Positions 37,976 to 45,983 of a stretch of 64,000 nt of DNA are shown in pieces. The first letter of the stretch is position 1. Each line of letters opens with the position of its first letter. A program made the position numbers and the translations under genes. Below the pieces are notes generated by a model. The model was not told the origin of the DNA. It saw nothing but the letters and a program-made list of their open reading frames with translations, and did no database searches. This DNA is from Anoxybacillus mongoliensis (GTDB lineage: Bacteria > Bacillota > Bacilli > Bacillales > Anoxybacillaceae): assembly GCF_014201515.1 (NCBI RefSeq), contig NZ_JACHEQ010000006.1, positions 33,170 through 97,169 of the forward strand. Reading direction: 5' to 3'.

Positions 37976-40054
37976 TTAATGAACAGGTCCAAATACAGCC
38001 TTTTCTAACAACTCAGCAACATCATACGTGCCGACTTTTTCTTCCACTTCTTTTGCTTTTGTTCCATCTGATAACATCGTTAAACAGTACGGACAGCCCG
38101 AGCTAATAACTGTTGGATTCACTTCAAGCGCCTGTTCTGTGCGCGCTACGTTAATGCGCGTGCCTGTCGTTTCTTCCATCCACATTAATCCGCCACCTGC
38201 ACCGCAACACATGCCTGTTTCGCGATGGCGTGCCATTTCCACGAGCTTCACACCCGGAATCGCTTTCAAAATTTGACGCGGTGCATCGTATACATCGTTA
38301 TATCTGCCTAAATAACATGAATCGTGGAATGTAACGACTTCGTTGACTTCATATTTCGGGACGAGACGACCTTCTTCCACAAGCTTTGCTAGTAACTCTG
38401 TATGGTGATATACTTCCGCTTCAAAGCCGAAATCCGGATATTCATTTTTGAATGTGTTATACGCATGCGGATCGATCGTCACAATTTTTTTCACACCTGC
38501 TTTTTCAAACTCTGCAATGTTAGATGTTGCTAATTCTTGGAATAAAAATTCGTTTCCTAAACGGCGCGGCGTATCGCCAGAGTTTTTCTCCTTGTTGCCT
38601 AAAATCGCAAATTTCACGCCTGCTTCATTTAATAGGCGCGCAAAAGCTAACGCAATTTTTTGGCTTCGGTTATCGAATGAACCCATCGAGCCGACCCAGA
38701 ATAAATATTCGAATTCTTCTCCAGCTTTTTGCATTTCTTTTACTGTCGGAATCCGGACATCTTCACGCAACTCGCGCCAATTTTCCTTTTCTTTGCGATT
38801 CAGTCCCCATGGATTTCCTTGACGTTCGATATTTGTCATCGCACGCTGTGCATCAGGGTTTAACTTTCCTTCTGTTAATACGAGGTAACGACGTAAGTCA
38901 ATAATTTTATCGACATGTTCATTCATAACTGGGCATTGGTCTTCACAGTTGCGACACGTCGTACATGCCCAAATTTCTTCTTCCGTAATGACATCGCCAA
39001 TCAAATTTGGCATTTCGATCGTTGCGGCTTGTTCTTGCATTCCTTGCGCCATGAAGGCGAGTTGGTTTCCTTTTGTATTCGCAAACGCAAACGTTGGTAC
39101 CCAAGGAGCTTTCGATGTGATGGCTGCGCCTTTTTCAGTTAAATGGTCGCGCAATTTTAAAATAAGATCCATCGGTGATAACATTTTCCCTGTCCCCGTT
39201 GCTGGACACATGTTCGTGCAGCGCCCGCACTCGACACACGCATATAAATCGATGAGTTGCGTTTGCTTAAAATCTTCAATTTTCCCAACACCAAACGCCT
39301 CTTGCGTCTCATCTTCAAAGTTGATTTTCTCAAGCTTCGGTCTCGTTAACCGACTAAAAAAGACATTGACTGGTCCAGCGATTAAATGGGCATGTTTCGA
39401 TTGTGGCACGTACACTAAAAACGTTAATAAAATCAGCAAGTGCACCCACCAAGCAACAAAAAACAATACTGCTGCTCCTGTTTCTCCTACCCAACTAAAC
39501 GCAAGCGCAATCGCAGAAGCGACAGGTTCGCTCCATGACGTTCCTTCGTTATGCCAAATGCGCCCCATGCCATTTCCAAACAGCACGGAAAGCATAAGTC
39601 CACCGATAAAAATAAGAACAAGTCCTGCTTTGAAATCACGTTTTAAGCGGACAAGCTTTTCAATGTAACGACGATAAAACGCCCATAATACCGCCACTAA
39701 AATAAGTAATGTCACAATTTCTTGAAAAAACGTAAACGCTGGATAAAGTGGCCCGAGCGGCAAGTGCGCTCCCGGTACAAGTCCTTTAATGATGAAGTCA
39801 ATAGCACCAAATTGAACGAGAATAAAGCCGTAAAAGAACATGACGTGAATAATGCCACTTTTTTTATCTTTTAATAGCTTTTTTTGCCCAAAAACGTTGA
39901 TCCATATGTTTTGCAGACGTTCTTTTACTTTTCCATCAAACTCAACTTTTTTCCCTAGCTTAATATACGCAATGCGCGTTTTGACGAGATAGACAAATAG
40001 ATGAACAGCGTACGCTGTCACAAGCAAAAAAGCGATCCAGTTCAACCAAAGCAC
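37976..40054 (-). CDS. fadF: Fe-S oxidoreductase of fatty acid oxidation (FadF-like)
   Basis: The 692-residue membrane protein has an N-terminal part with about six membrane helices resembling a b-type cytochrome/nitrate reductase gamma domain, two ferredoxin-type 4Fe-4S motifs (CVECGRCTNMCP and CTTCRNCEDQCP), and two CCG domains including MCCGAGGGLMW near the C-terminus. FadF in B. subtilis is thought to receive electrons from acyl-CoA dehydrogenase/ETF and pass them to quinone. GTG 40054 follows GGGGGAAGG. A FadR-like operator overlaps its promoter. Confidence 0.9.
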   Translation of the reverse strand: MLWLNWIAFLLVTAYAVHLFVYLVKTRIAYIKLGKKVEFDGKVKERLQNIWINVFGQKKLLKDKKSGIIHVMFFYGFILVQFGAIDFIIKGLVPGAHLPLGPLYPAFTFFQEIVTLLILVAVLWAFYRRYIEKLVRLKRDFKAGLVLIFIGGLMLSVLFGNGMGRIWHNEGTSWSEPVASAIALAFSWVGETGAAVLFFVAWWVHLLILLTFLVYVPQSKHAHLIAGPVNVFFSRLTRPKLEKINFEDETQEAFGVGKIEDFKQTQLIDLYACVECGRCTNMCPATGTGKMLSPMDLILKLRDHLTEKGAAITSKAPWVPTFAFANTKGNQLAFMAQGMQEQAATIEMPNLIGDVITEEEIWACTTCRNCEDQCPVMNEHVDKIIDLRRYLVLTEGKLNPDAQRAMTNIERQGNPWGLNRKEKENWRELREDVRIPTVKEMQKAGEEFEYLFWVGSMGSFDNRSQKIALAFARLLNEAGVKFAILGNKEKNSGDTPRRLGNEFLFQELATSNIAEFEKAGVKKIVTIDPHAYNTFKNEYPDFGFEAEVYHHTELLAKLVEEGRLVPKYEVNEVVTFHDSCYLGRYNDVYDAPRQILKAIPGVKLVEMARHRETGMCCGAGGGLMWMEETTGTRINVARTEQALEVNPTVISSGCPYCLTMLSDGTKAKEVEEKVGTYDVAELLEKAVFGPVH

Positions 40055-40112
40055 AATACCCTTCCCCCTTTGTTGTAAAAATAAAATAAATTTTCTGAAC
40101 AAACTTACTTTC

Positions 40113-40140
40113 ATTATATAATGAATGAGCATTCAGTCAA
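40113..40140 (-). promoter_or_regulatory. fadF promoter with a FadR-like operator in the spacer
   Basis: TTGACT (40140-40135) and TATAAT (40118-40113) are 16 bases apart. The spacer holds TGAATGAGCATTCA (40122-40135 on the plus strand), a palindrome matching the first half of the B. subtilis FadR box (TGAATGA...TCATTCA). A repressor bound here would cover the promoter. Confidence 0.75.
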
Positions 40141-40201
40141 TATTTTTTCTCATTTTTTATTTTCTTTTTGGGGAAACTACACGAAAGAAAGGAGTGGAGG
40201 C

Positions 40202-41380
40202 ATGCGTTGGCTCGTCATTGCGATCATTTTATTGTTTCTTCTTTTGCTTGATTATAAATGGGGCGATAAAGTGTCAAAAGCATCAGCACGAAAAAAGGTC
40301 GGCATTGAACGTGAAAGCGACATTACGCTATTTACGACAGGTGAAACGTTGTTTGATGACTATTTTGCACAGTTAGAACAAGCGAAACATCATATTCACA
40401 TTTTATTTTACATCGTACGCGATGATGAAATGGGTCAACGATTTTTTTCTTTACTTGAGCAAAAAGTAAACGAAGGGGTAGAAGTACGTCTGCTCGTCGA
40501 TTGGGTCGGCAGCTTCGGGTTACCGGCTTCCCTCCGACAAAAAAGTGGGCAATTTGCTTTTGCGAACCGTCCGACATTGCCGTTTTTTTTCTACAAATTG
40601 AACGAACGGAATCATCGGAAAATTACTGTTATTGACGGGAAAATTGGCTACTTAGGTGGGTTTAACGTCGGGAAAGAATATATCGGTCAAGATCCGAAGT
40701 TTGGCCATTGGCGTGACTATCATTTGAAGATTGTCGGAGAAGGTGTGCATGACTTGCAGCGACAGTTTCAAGAAGACTGGACAAAAGCGACTGGGCAATC
40801 GTTTGGGGATGATGAACGGTATTTTCCTCCCCTTCAAAAAGGAATGATGAAACATCGTTTTCTTCCAACGGACGGGAAGTATTTAGAAGATGAATTTATT
40901 CAGCTGATTAAACAAGCAAAACAGGAAATCATCATCGGGACCCCATATTTTATTCCAAGTAAAAAAATTATGAATTCCCTTCTTGAAGCGATGAAACGAG
41001 GCGTTCAACTGACGATTATGGTGCCGATGCAAGCCGATCATCCGTTTGTGAAAGAAGCTTCATTCCCTTATTTTCGTCAACTTCTTGGGGCAGGGGCACG
41101 TATTTATCAGTTTTATAACGGATTTTACCATGCAAAAGTGATCGTCATTGATGATGACATATGTGATATCGGCACCGCCAATTTCGATCGCCGCAGTTTG
41201 TTTATCAACTACGAAATAAATTGTTACATATATGACAAATCGTTCATTCAACATGTCAAACAAACGATCGCCAAAGACATCGACACATCAACGTTGTTGA
41301 CAGCGGAATATTTTCGCAAGCAATCTTGGCTTCATCGGCTGAAAGAAGGGGTTGCGACATGGATGTCTCCGTTATTGTAG
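40202..41380 (+). CDS. cls: Cardiolipin synthase-like phospholipase D family protein
   Basis: The enzyme condenses phosphatidylglycerol into cardiolipin at the membrane. The 392-residue protein has an N-terminal membrane helix (about residues 3-15) and two HKD motifs: HRKITVIDGKIGYLGGFN near residue 138 and HAKVIVIDDDICDIGTANFD near residue 311. It corresponds in place to B. subtilis ywjE (clsB). ATG 40202 follows AAGGAGTGGAGG. Confidence 0.93.
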   Translation: MRWLVIAIILLFLLLLDYKWGDKVSKASARKKVGIERESDITLFTTGETLFDDYFAQLEQAKHHIHILFYIVRDDEMGQRFFSLLEQKVNEGVEVRLLVDWVGSFGLPASLRQKSGQFAFANRPTLPFFFYKLNERNHRKITVIDGKIGYLGGFNVGKEYIGQDPKFGHWRDYHLKIVGEGVHDLQRQFQEDWTKATGQSFGDDERYFPPLQKGMMKHRFLPTDGKYLEDEFIQLIKQAKQEIIIGTPYFIPSKKIMNSLLEAMKRGVQLTIMVPMQADHPFVKEASFPYFRQLLGAGARIYQFYNGFYHAKVIVIDDDICDIGTANFDRRSLFINYEINCYIYDKSFIQHVKQTIAKDIDTSTLLTAEYFRKQSWLHRLKEGVATWMSPLL

Positions 41381-41381
41381 T

Positions 41382-41420
41382 AAAAGAGGGTGCCCCCGTC
41401 ATTTAGGACACCCTCTTTCG
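41382..41420 (+). terminator. Bidirectional terminator between cls and argS
   Basis: Arms AAAGAGGGTG (41383-41392) and CACCCTCTTT (41409-41418) lie between the two convergent genes, with T runs in the arms on both strands. Confidence 0.82.
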
Positions 41421-41422
41421 TA

Positions 41423-43093
41423 TTACATTTTTTCAGGAGCATGTACACCGACAAGCGCTAAAGCATTTTTTAATGTAATTTGTACAGCTTTCATAAGTGC
41501 TAAGCGAGCGCGACTTTTTTCCACGTTCGCTGCATCAAGCACTTTTTCCGCATTGTAAAAACTATGCAATGCAGAGGCAAGATCGAAAATGTAGTTCGTC
41601 ATTCGATGTGGTGAACGCTTCACCGCTGCTTCCGCAACAGCTGAAGGAAACTCCCCAAGCTTTTTCAATAAGTCGATTTCTTTTTCCGCTAATTCGTACG
41701 TAAAAGATAGGTCACCATCATAAGATAACCCTTGTTCTTCGCCTTGACGAAGCATGCTGCATACGCGCGCATGGGCATATTGTGCATAATATACAGGGTT
41801 TTCGTTTGATTGCGATACAGCTAAATCCATATCGAAATCTAAATGCGTATCTGATGAGCGCATCGCAAAGAAATAGCGCGTAGCGTCCAGTCCGACTTCT
41901 TCCATTAAGTCACGCAACGTAACCGCCTTCCCTGTCCGTTTGCTCATACGTACTTTCTCACCGTTTTGATATAAACTAACGAGCTGAATAATTTCAACTT
42001 CTAACACATTTGGGTCGTATCCGAGTGCGGCGATTGCCGCCTTCATGCGCGGAATGTAACCGTGATGATCCGCGCCCCAAATGTTAATAATTTTTTCAAA
42101 TCCACGCTCAAGTTTATCTTGATGGTATGCAATGTCCGGCAATAAATACGTGTACGTGCCATCTTGTTTAATAAGTACACGGTCTTTGTCATCACCGAAT
42201 GTCGTCGAGCGGAACCATGTCGCGCCATCTTGCTCGTAAATATGCCCTTTTTCGCGCAACGTTTCAAGCGCCTTCTCAATTTTTCCGTTATGGTAAAGCG
42301 ATGTTTCCGAATACCAAACATCAAATGTGACGCGGAAGTCGGCTAAATCTTTTTTAATTTTATCCATTTCAAACGCTAACCCATGTTCACGGAATTGTTG
42401 AAGTCGCTCTTGTTCATCGAGCGCGACAAACTTGTCGCCATGTTCTTCTGCTAATTTTTTCCCTAGCTCAATAATATCTTCACCGAAGTAGCCGTCTTCT
42501 GGCATGTCCTTATCGATACCAAGCGCTTGAAAATAACGCGCTTCGACCGACTTGGCTAAATTGGCGATTTGATTGCCAGCATCGTTAATGTAATATTCAC
42601 GTGTGACGTCAAAACCTGCTTTTTTCAAAATGTTGCATAATGAATCGCCAACAGCTGCTCCACGCGCATGACCTAAATGTAAGCTACCTGTCGGGTTTGC
42701 GGAAACAAACTCGACTTGCACTTTTTGTCCATTGCCGACGTTTGTTTCACCGTACGCGTCCCCTGCTTGTAAAATGGTCGGAACGAGCTCAGTTAAATAA
42801 CGATTGTCCATGTAAAAATTAATAAACCCTGGTCCAGCAATGTCTACTTTTTTCACGAACACAGCTTCACCGTTAAAATGATGCACGATGTCTTCCGCAA
42901 TCATACGTGGTGCCTTTTTCGCAACGCGCGCGAGTTGCATCGCGACGTTTGTTGAATAATCGCCGTGCGCTTTGTCTTTCGGCGTCTCTAAAATGACGCT
43001 TGGAACGTCTGCTTCTGTCGCGACGCCTGAGCGAATGACCGCTTCTTTAATTTCTTCTTTTAGTTTTTGTTTCATTTGTTCAACAATGTTCAT
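41423..43093 (-). CDS. argS: Arginine-tRNA ligase
   Basis: The class I enzyme charges tRNA-Arg. The 556-residue protein has the HIGH-type signature [11 protein letters not shown] near residue 130, the Add-1 domain at the N-terminus ([17 protein letters not shown]), a KMSKS-like [11 protein letters not shown] near residue 385, and the helical anticodon domain to the end. It overlaps ywiB by four bases and shares its transcript. Confidence 0.98.
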   Translation of the reverse strand: MNIVEQMKQKLKEEIKEAVIRSGVATEADVPSVILETPKDKAHGDYSTNVAMQLARVAKKAPRMIAEDIVHHFNGEAVFVKKVDIAGPGFINFYMDNRYLTELVPTILQAGDAYGETNVGNGQKVQVEFVSANPTGSLHLGHARGAAVGDSLCNILKKAGFDVTREYYINDAGNQIANLAKSVEARYFQALGIDKDMPEDGYFGEDIIELGKKLAEEHGDKFVALDEQERLQQFREHGLAFEMDKIKKDLADFRVTFDVWYSETSLYHNGKIEKALETLREKGHIYEQDGATWFRSTTFGDDKDRVLIKQDGTYTYLLPDIAYHQDKLERGFEKIINIWGADHHGYIPRMKAAIAALGYDPNVLEVEIIQLVSLYQNGEKVRMSKRTGKAVTLRDLMEEVGLDATRYFFAMRSSDTHLDFDMDLAVSQSNENPVYYAQYAHARVCSMLRQGEEQGLSYDGDLSFTYELAEKEIDLLKKLGEFPSAVAEAAVKRSPHRMTNYIFDLASALHSFYNAEKVLDAANVEKSRARLALMKAVQITLKNALALVGVHAPEKM

Positions 43094-43518
43094 TTTTTTG
43101 CCTCCTTAAACGAAATCGTCACTGCATGACGACCGACATGTTTCCCAGATAAATGGAGTATGTAGGAAAAAAACAACTGCCCTTTTTTTGTTTTTTCATT
43201 ATACTGATACAAAACTTGTTCTGTTTTTGTTTTCATTTCCCAGCGCGCCACCGGACTTTCGTACGTGCCGACCGTTTCTGACTGTTTACGGAACGTATGG
43301 CGCATCGAGACTGCACCGGAACGAAGAACGACGACTTCATCATTGGCAATCTTCACAATATTTTTGATCGTTTCTCCTTCGTACGTCTCTTCAAACGTCA
43401 CATACGTTGCGTCTCCTTTTAAGTAGTATAAACCATTTGCCTCAATGACAACAATTTCTTTTCGTGCACCGTCACGAATTTCTGTCACTTGCTTGAGTTG
43501 TATTGGTGTTCCGTTCAC
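43090..43518 (-). CDS. ywiB: YwiB family protein (DUF1934)
   Basis: The 142-residue product is a small beta-rich protein of unknown function, conserved upstream of argS in Bacilli. Landmarks are the opening [28 protein letters not shown] near the middle, and a C-terminal beta-strand pair. The start is uncertain: GTG 43518 aligns with the B. subtilis start (M...TPI.L) and has AAGGA about ten bases upstream. An overlapping stop/start with argS indicates translational coupling. Confidence 0.85.
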   Translation of the reverse strand: MNGTPIQLKQVTEIRDGARKEIVVIEANGLYYLKGDATYVTFEETYEGETIKNIVKIANDEVVVLRSGAVSMRHTFRKQSETVGTYESPVARWEMKTKTEQVLYQYNEKTKKGQLFFSYILHLSGKHVGRHAVTISFKEAKK

Positions 43519-43555
43519 CTTCCCCACATCCTTGCTGTTGTTGTGACTGTAGTTA

Positions 43556-43612
43556 AGTATAGAAAAAGAGGCGCATACATGCAATAGGCGGCCTCTTTTT
43601 AGAGACCGCCTA
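43556..43612 (-). promoter_or_regulatory. Interlocked terminator and ywiB-argS promoter
   Basis: A terminator-like hairpin (arms 43591-43600 and 43563-43572, then TTTTTC on the minus strand) coincides with a promoter TTGCAT (43584-43579) N17 TATACT (43561-43556). A second hairpin (arms 43602-43612 and 43585-43595) shares the GAGGC block and cannot form with the first. Confidence 0.6.
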
Positions 43613-43617
43613 ACATA

Positions 43618-43986
43618 TTACACCTGCTTTAAGTTTTTTAATACATTCCATGCAAACACGAGTACGGCGAGCGTCACAAGAGTACCTCCGAGCGCTGTCA
43701 ATGGAATGAACGCTTCATTTCCAGAGACGACAAACGCTAAGCCGATCATCATTGCTGGTAAACCGACGTTATGAAGCCAAAAATGTAATTTCGCTGTTTT
43801 CGTTTCCGCAACATGAGGGAATAAATGATATAAAATGCCAGCAAGCGTCAACGCTGTCCAACCAAGCAAGTTAATATGAACGTGAACAGGTGTAAATGTA
43901 AAAACGTGCGTCATCGACATATAAAGCCCTAAACAGACGCCAATTGCGAAATAAACAGCAGAAATTTTAATTAATCGAATGCCCAT
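43618..43986 (-). CDS. Small four-helix membrane protein resembling part of cytochrome oxidase subunit I
   Basis: The 122-residue protein has four hydrophobic helices (about 7-27, 38-57, 70-87 and 95-115) and a set of histidines (His35, His37, His54, His58, His68, His72) in a context, TPVHVHINLLGW, that recalls heme-binding helices of heme-copper oxidase subunit I (CcoN-like). It is far too short to be an oxidase. Homologues in related bacilli are often labelled cytochrome-c oxidase, which I regard as over-annotation. It could be a heme or copper-binding or sensor protein. Start ATG follows AAGGAGGTG. Confidence 0.7.
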   Translation of the reverse strand: MGIRLIKISAVYFAIGVCLGLYMSMTHVFTFTPVHVHINLLGWTALTLAGILYHLFPHVAETKTAKLHFWLHNVGLPAMMIGLAFVVSGNEAFIPLTALGGTLVTLAVLVFAWNVLKNLKQV

Positions 43987-44060
43987 TTTTTCACCTCCTT
44001 TCCAATATTGACACTATGTAAATGTTACTTTCAATGTATGACGTTGGCAATAGTTTTATG

Positions 44061-44089
44061 AAAAAAATCCCTGTCTCACCGACAGGGAT
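44061..44089 (-). terminator. Terminator of speE-speB
   Basis: Perfect 9-bp arms (44067-44075 and 44081-44089) shortly after the speB stop are followed by six T on the minus strand. Confidence 0.92.
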
Positions 44090-44095
44090 TGATCT

Positions 44096-44968
44096 TTATT
44101 TTACCCAACCGAGAAGCATTTCCCGTACAAGCTTGCTTGCTGTGTTGGCTGTTTGTTCAGAATGGTCATATACAGGTGCAACTTCAACTAAATCTGCTCC
44201 GACAACGCGCACATCGGAACGAGCGATGGCGTGAATCGCAGCTAATAGTTCTTTTGACGTAATACCGCCTGCATCGACGGTTCCTGTTCCTGGCGCATGC
44301 GCTGGGTCTAATACGTCAATGTCGATCGTGACATATACCGAGCGACCCGCAAGCGTCGGAAGCACTTCTTTTAACGGCTCAAGCACGTCAAATTTTGCGA
44401 TATACATGCCGTTTTCTTTTGCCCACTCAAATTCTTCTTTCATTCCAGAACGAATGCCGAAAGAATATACATTTTTCGGTCCGATAAGCTCAGCAATTTT
44501 ACGAATTGGCGTGGAATGAGATAACGGCTCGCCTTCGTAATGCTCGCGCAAATCTGTGTGAGCATCCATATGAATAATCGCTAAGTCTGGATATTTCTTA
44601 TACACCGCTTTCATGACCGGCCAAGACACTAAATGTTCGCCACCAAGACCGAGCGGAAATTTTCCCGCTTCCAATATACGATCAACAAACTGTTCAATCA
44701 TGTCTAAACTGCGCTGAGCGTTACCAAATGGTAAAGGAATATCACCTGCATCAAAATATTTCACTTCATCCAGCTCACGGTCTAAATATGGGCTATATTC
44801 TTCAAGCCCAATCGACACTTCGCGAATGCGCGCTGGACCGAAGCGAGAACCCGGACGGTAGCTCACCGTCCAGTCCATTGGCATTCCGTAAATAACCGCT
44901 TGGCTTTCTTCAAAATTTGGATGACTTTTAATAAATACGTTACCGGAATACGCCTCATCAAATCGCAT
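44096..44968 (-). CDS. speB: Agmatinase
   Basis: The enzyme hydrolyses agmatine to putrescine and urea. The 290-residue ureohydrolase has the binuclear manganese motifs GGEHLV near residue 106, HMDAHTDLR, and IDIDVLDPAHAPGTG near residue 207. It follows speE by 12 bases, giving a two-gene putrescine-to-spermidine unit as in B. subtilis. Confidence 0.97.
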   Translation of the reverse strand: MRFDEAYSGNVFIKSHPNFEESQAVIYGMPMDWTVSYRPGSRFGPARIREVSIGLEEYSPYLDRELDEVKYFDAGDIPLPFGNAQRSLDMIEQFVDRILEAGKFPLGLGGEHLVSWPVMKAVYKKYPDLAIIHMDAHTDLREHYEGEPLSHSTPIRKIAELIGPKNVYSFGIRSGMKEEFEWAKENGMYIAKFDVLEPLKEVLPTLAGRSVYVTIDIDVLDPAHAPGTGTVDAGGITSKELLAAIHAIARSDVRVVGADLVEVAPVYDHSEQTANTASKLVREMLLGWVK

Positions 44969-44980
44969 CGTTTTCTCTCC

Positions 44981-45808
44981 TTACTTCACTAGGTCTTCAA
45001 CAAATTTCGGCAATACGAAGCATGCTTTATGAAGCTGTTTTGTATAATATTTCGTTTCAATATCGTGGAAGCGATCATCGCTTACTTCAAGCGGATCATA
45101 TTTTTTTGAACCGAGTGTAAACGTCCACATACCGCTCGGATATGTTGGGATGTTTGCGATATATAAACGTGTAATTGGGAAAATTTCACGTACATCACGT
45201 TGAACAGTGCGAATTAAATCTGCTTTAAACCACGGATTGTCTGTTTGTGCGACAAAAATGCCGTCTTCTTTTAACGCTTTCGCAATGCCCGCATAAAACC
45301 CTTTTGTGAATAAATTAACTGCTGGACCGACAGGCTCTGTTGAGTCAACCATAATGACATCATATTCGTTTTCGCTTTGCGCAATGTGCATGAAGCCGTC
45401 ATCTACTTTTACTTCAACGCGTGGGTCGTCCAATTGACCCGCGATTTCCGGTAAATATTTTTTTGAATACTCGATCACTTTTCCGTCAATTTCAACGAGC
45501 GTCGCTTTTTTCACGCTCGGATGCTTTAACACTTCGCGAATGACACCGCCGTCTCCACCACCAACAACAAGGACGTTTTCTGGATGCGGATGCGTAAATA
45601 AAGGAACGTGCGCAACCATTTCATGATAGACGAACTCATCTTTTTGTGTCGTCATGACCATTCCGTCTAAAATAAGCATGTTCCCGAATTCTTCTGTTTC
45701 GACCATATCGAGCTTTTGAAATTCCGTTTGCTCTGTATGTAAAGTGCGTTTAATTCGTGCTGTAATTCCAAAGTTGTCCGTCTGTTTTTCAGTAAACCAA
45801 AGTTCCAT
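44981..45808 (-). CDS. speE: Spermidine synthase
   Basis: The enzyme transfers an aminopropyl group from decarboxylated SAM to putrescine. The 275-residue protein has [16 protein letters not shown] near residue 80 and the active-site Asp segment [11 protein letters not shown] near residue 155. ATG 45808 follows AAAGGGTG; a longer frame upstream lacks support. It has its own promoter and precedes speB. Confidence 0.97.
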   Translation of the reverse strand: MELWFTEKQTDNFGITARIKRTLHTEQTEFQKLDMVETEEFGNMLILDGMVMTTQKDEFVYHEMVAHVPLFTHPHPENVLVVGGGDGGVIREVLKHPSVKKATLVEIDGKVIEYSKKYLPEIAGQLDDPRVEVKVDDGFMHIAQSENEYDVIMVDSTEPVGPAVNLFTKGFYAGIAKALKEDGIFVAQTDNPWFKADLIRTVQRDVREIFPITRLYIANIPTYPSGMWTFTLGSKKYDPLEVSDDRFHDIETKYYTKQLHKACFVLPKFVEDLVK

Positions 45809-45876
45809 ATTGAACACCCTTTCGTCAATAATGCACCGCTTATCATGCCCAAAAAATAAAATGCTAAACATGAAAA

Positions 45877-45904
45877 AGTATAGAGCAATCTAGCAAAATT
45901 TCAA
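45877..45904 (-). promoter_or_regulatory. Promoter of speE with a flanking inverted repeat
   Basis: TTGAAA (45904-45899) and TATACT (45882-45877) are 16 bases apart on the minus strand. CTAGCAA (45890-45896) and TTGCTAG (45912-45918) bracket the -35, which may be an operator. Confidence 0.65.
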
Positions 45905-45923
45905 GTAAAAATTGCTAGAAAAC

Positions 45924-45953
45924 GTTTAAAAAAATAAAAATGTTTTCATACTA
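45924..45953 (+). promoter_or_regulatory. Weak sigma-F/G-like promoter candidate for the PBP gene
   Basis: CATACTA (45947-45953) fits the sigma-G -10 CATnnTA. The best -35 match, GTTTA (45924-45928), is 18 bases away, longer than usual. B. subtilis pbpG is forespore expressed, which is the only reason to note it. Confidence 0.3.
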
Positions 45954-45983
45954 ATTTTAAACGTAAAAAATGAGGTGATGGCT

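Noticed and set aside
38949-39668. 239-codon open frame on the plus strand opposite fadF
   Set aside because: No ribosome site, composition like an antisense shadow, and the minus strand encodes a clear iron-sulfur protein.
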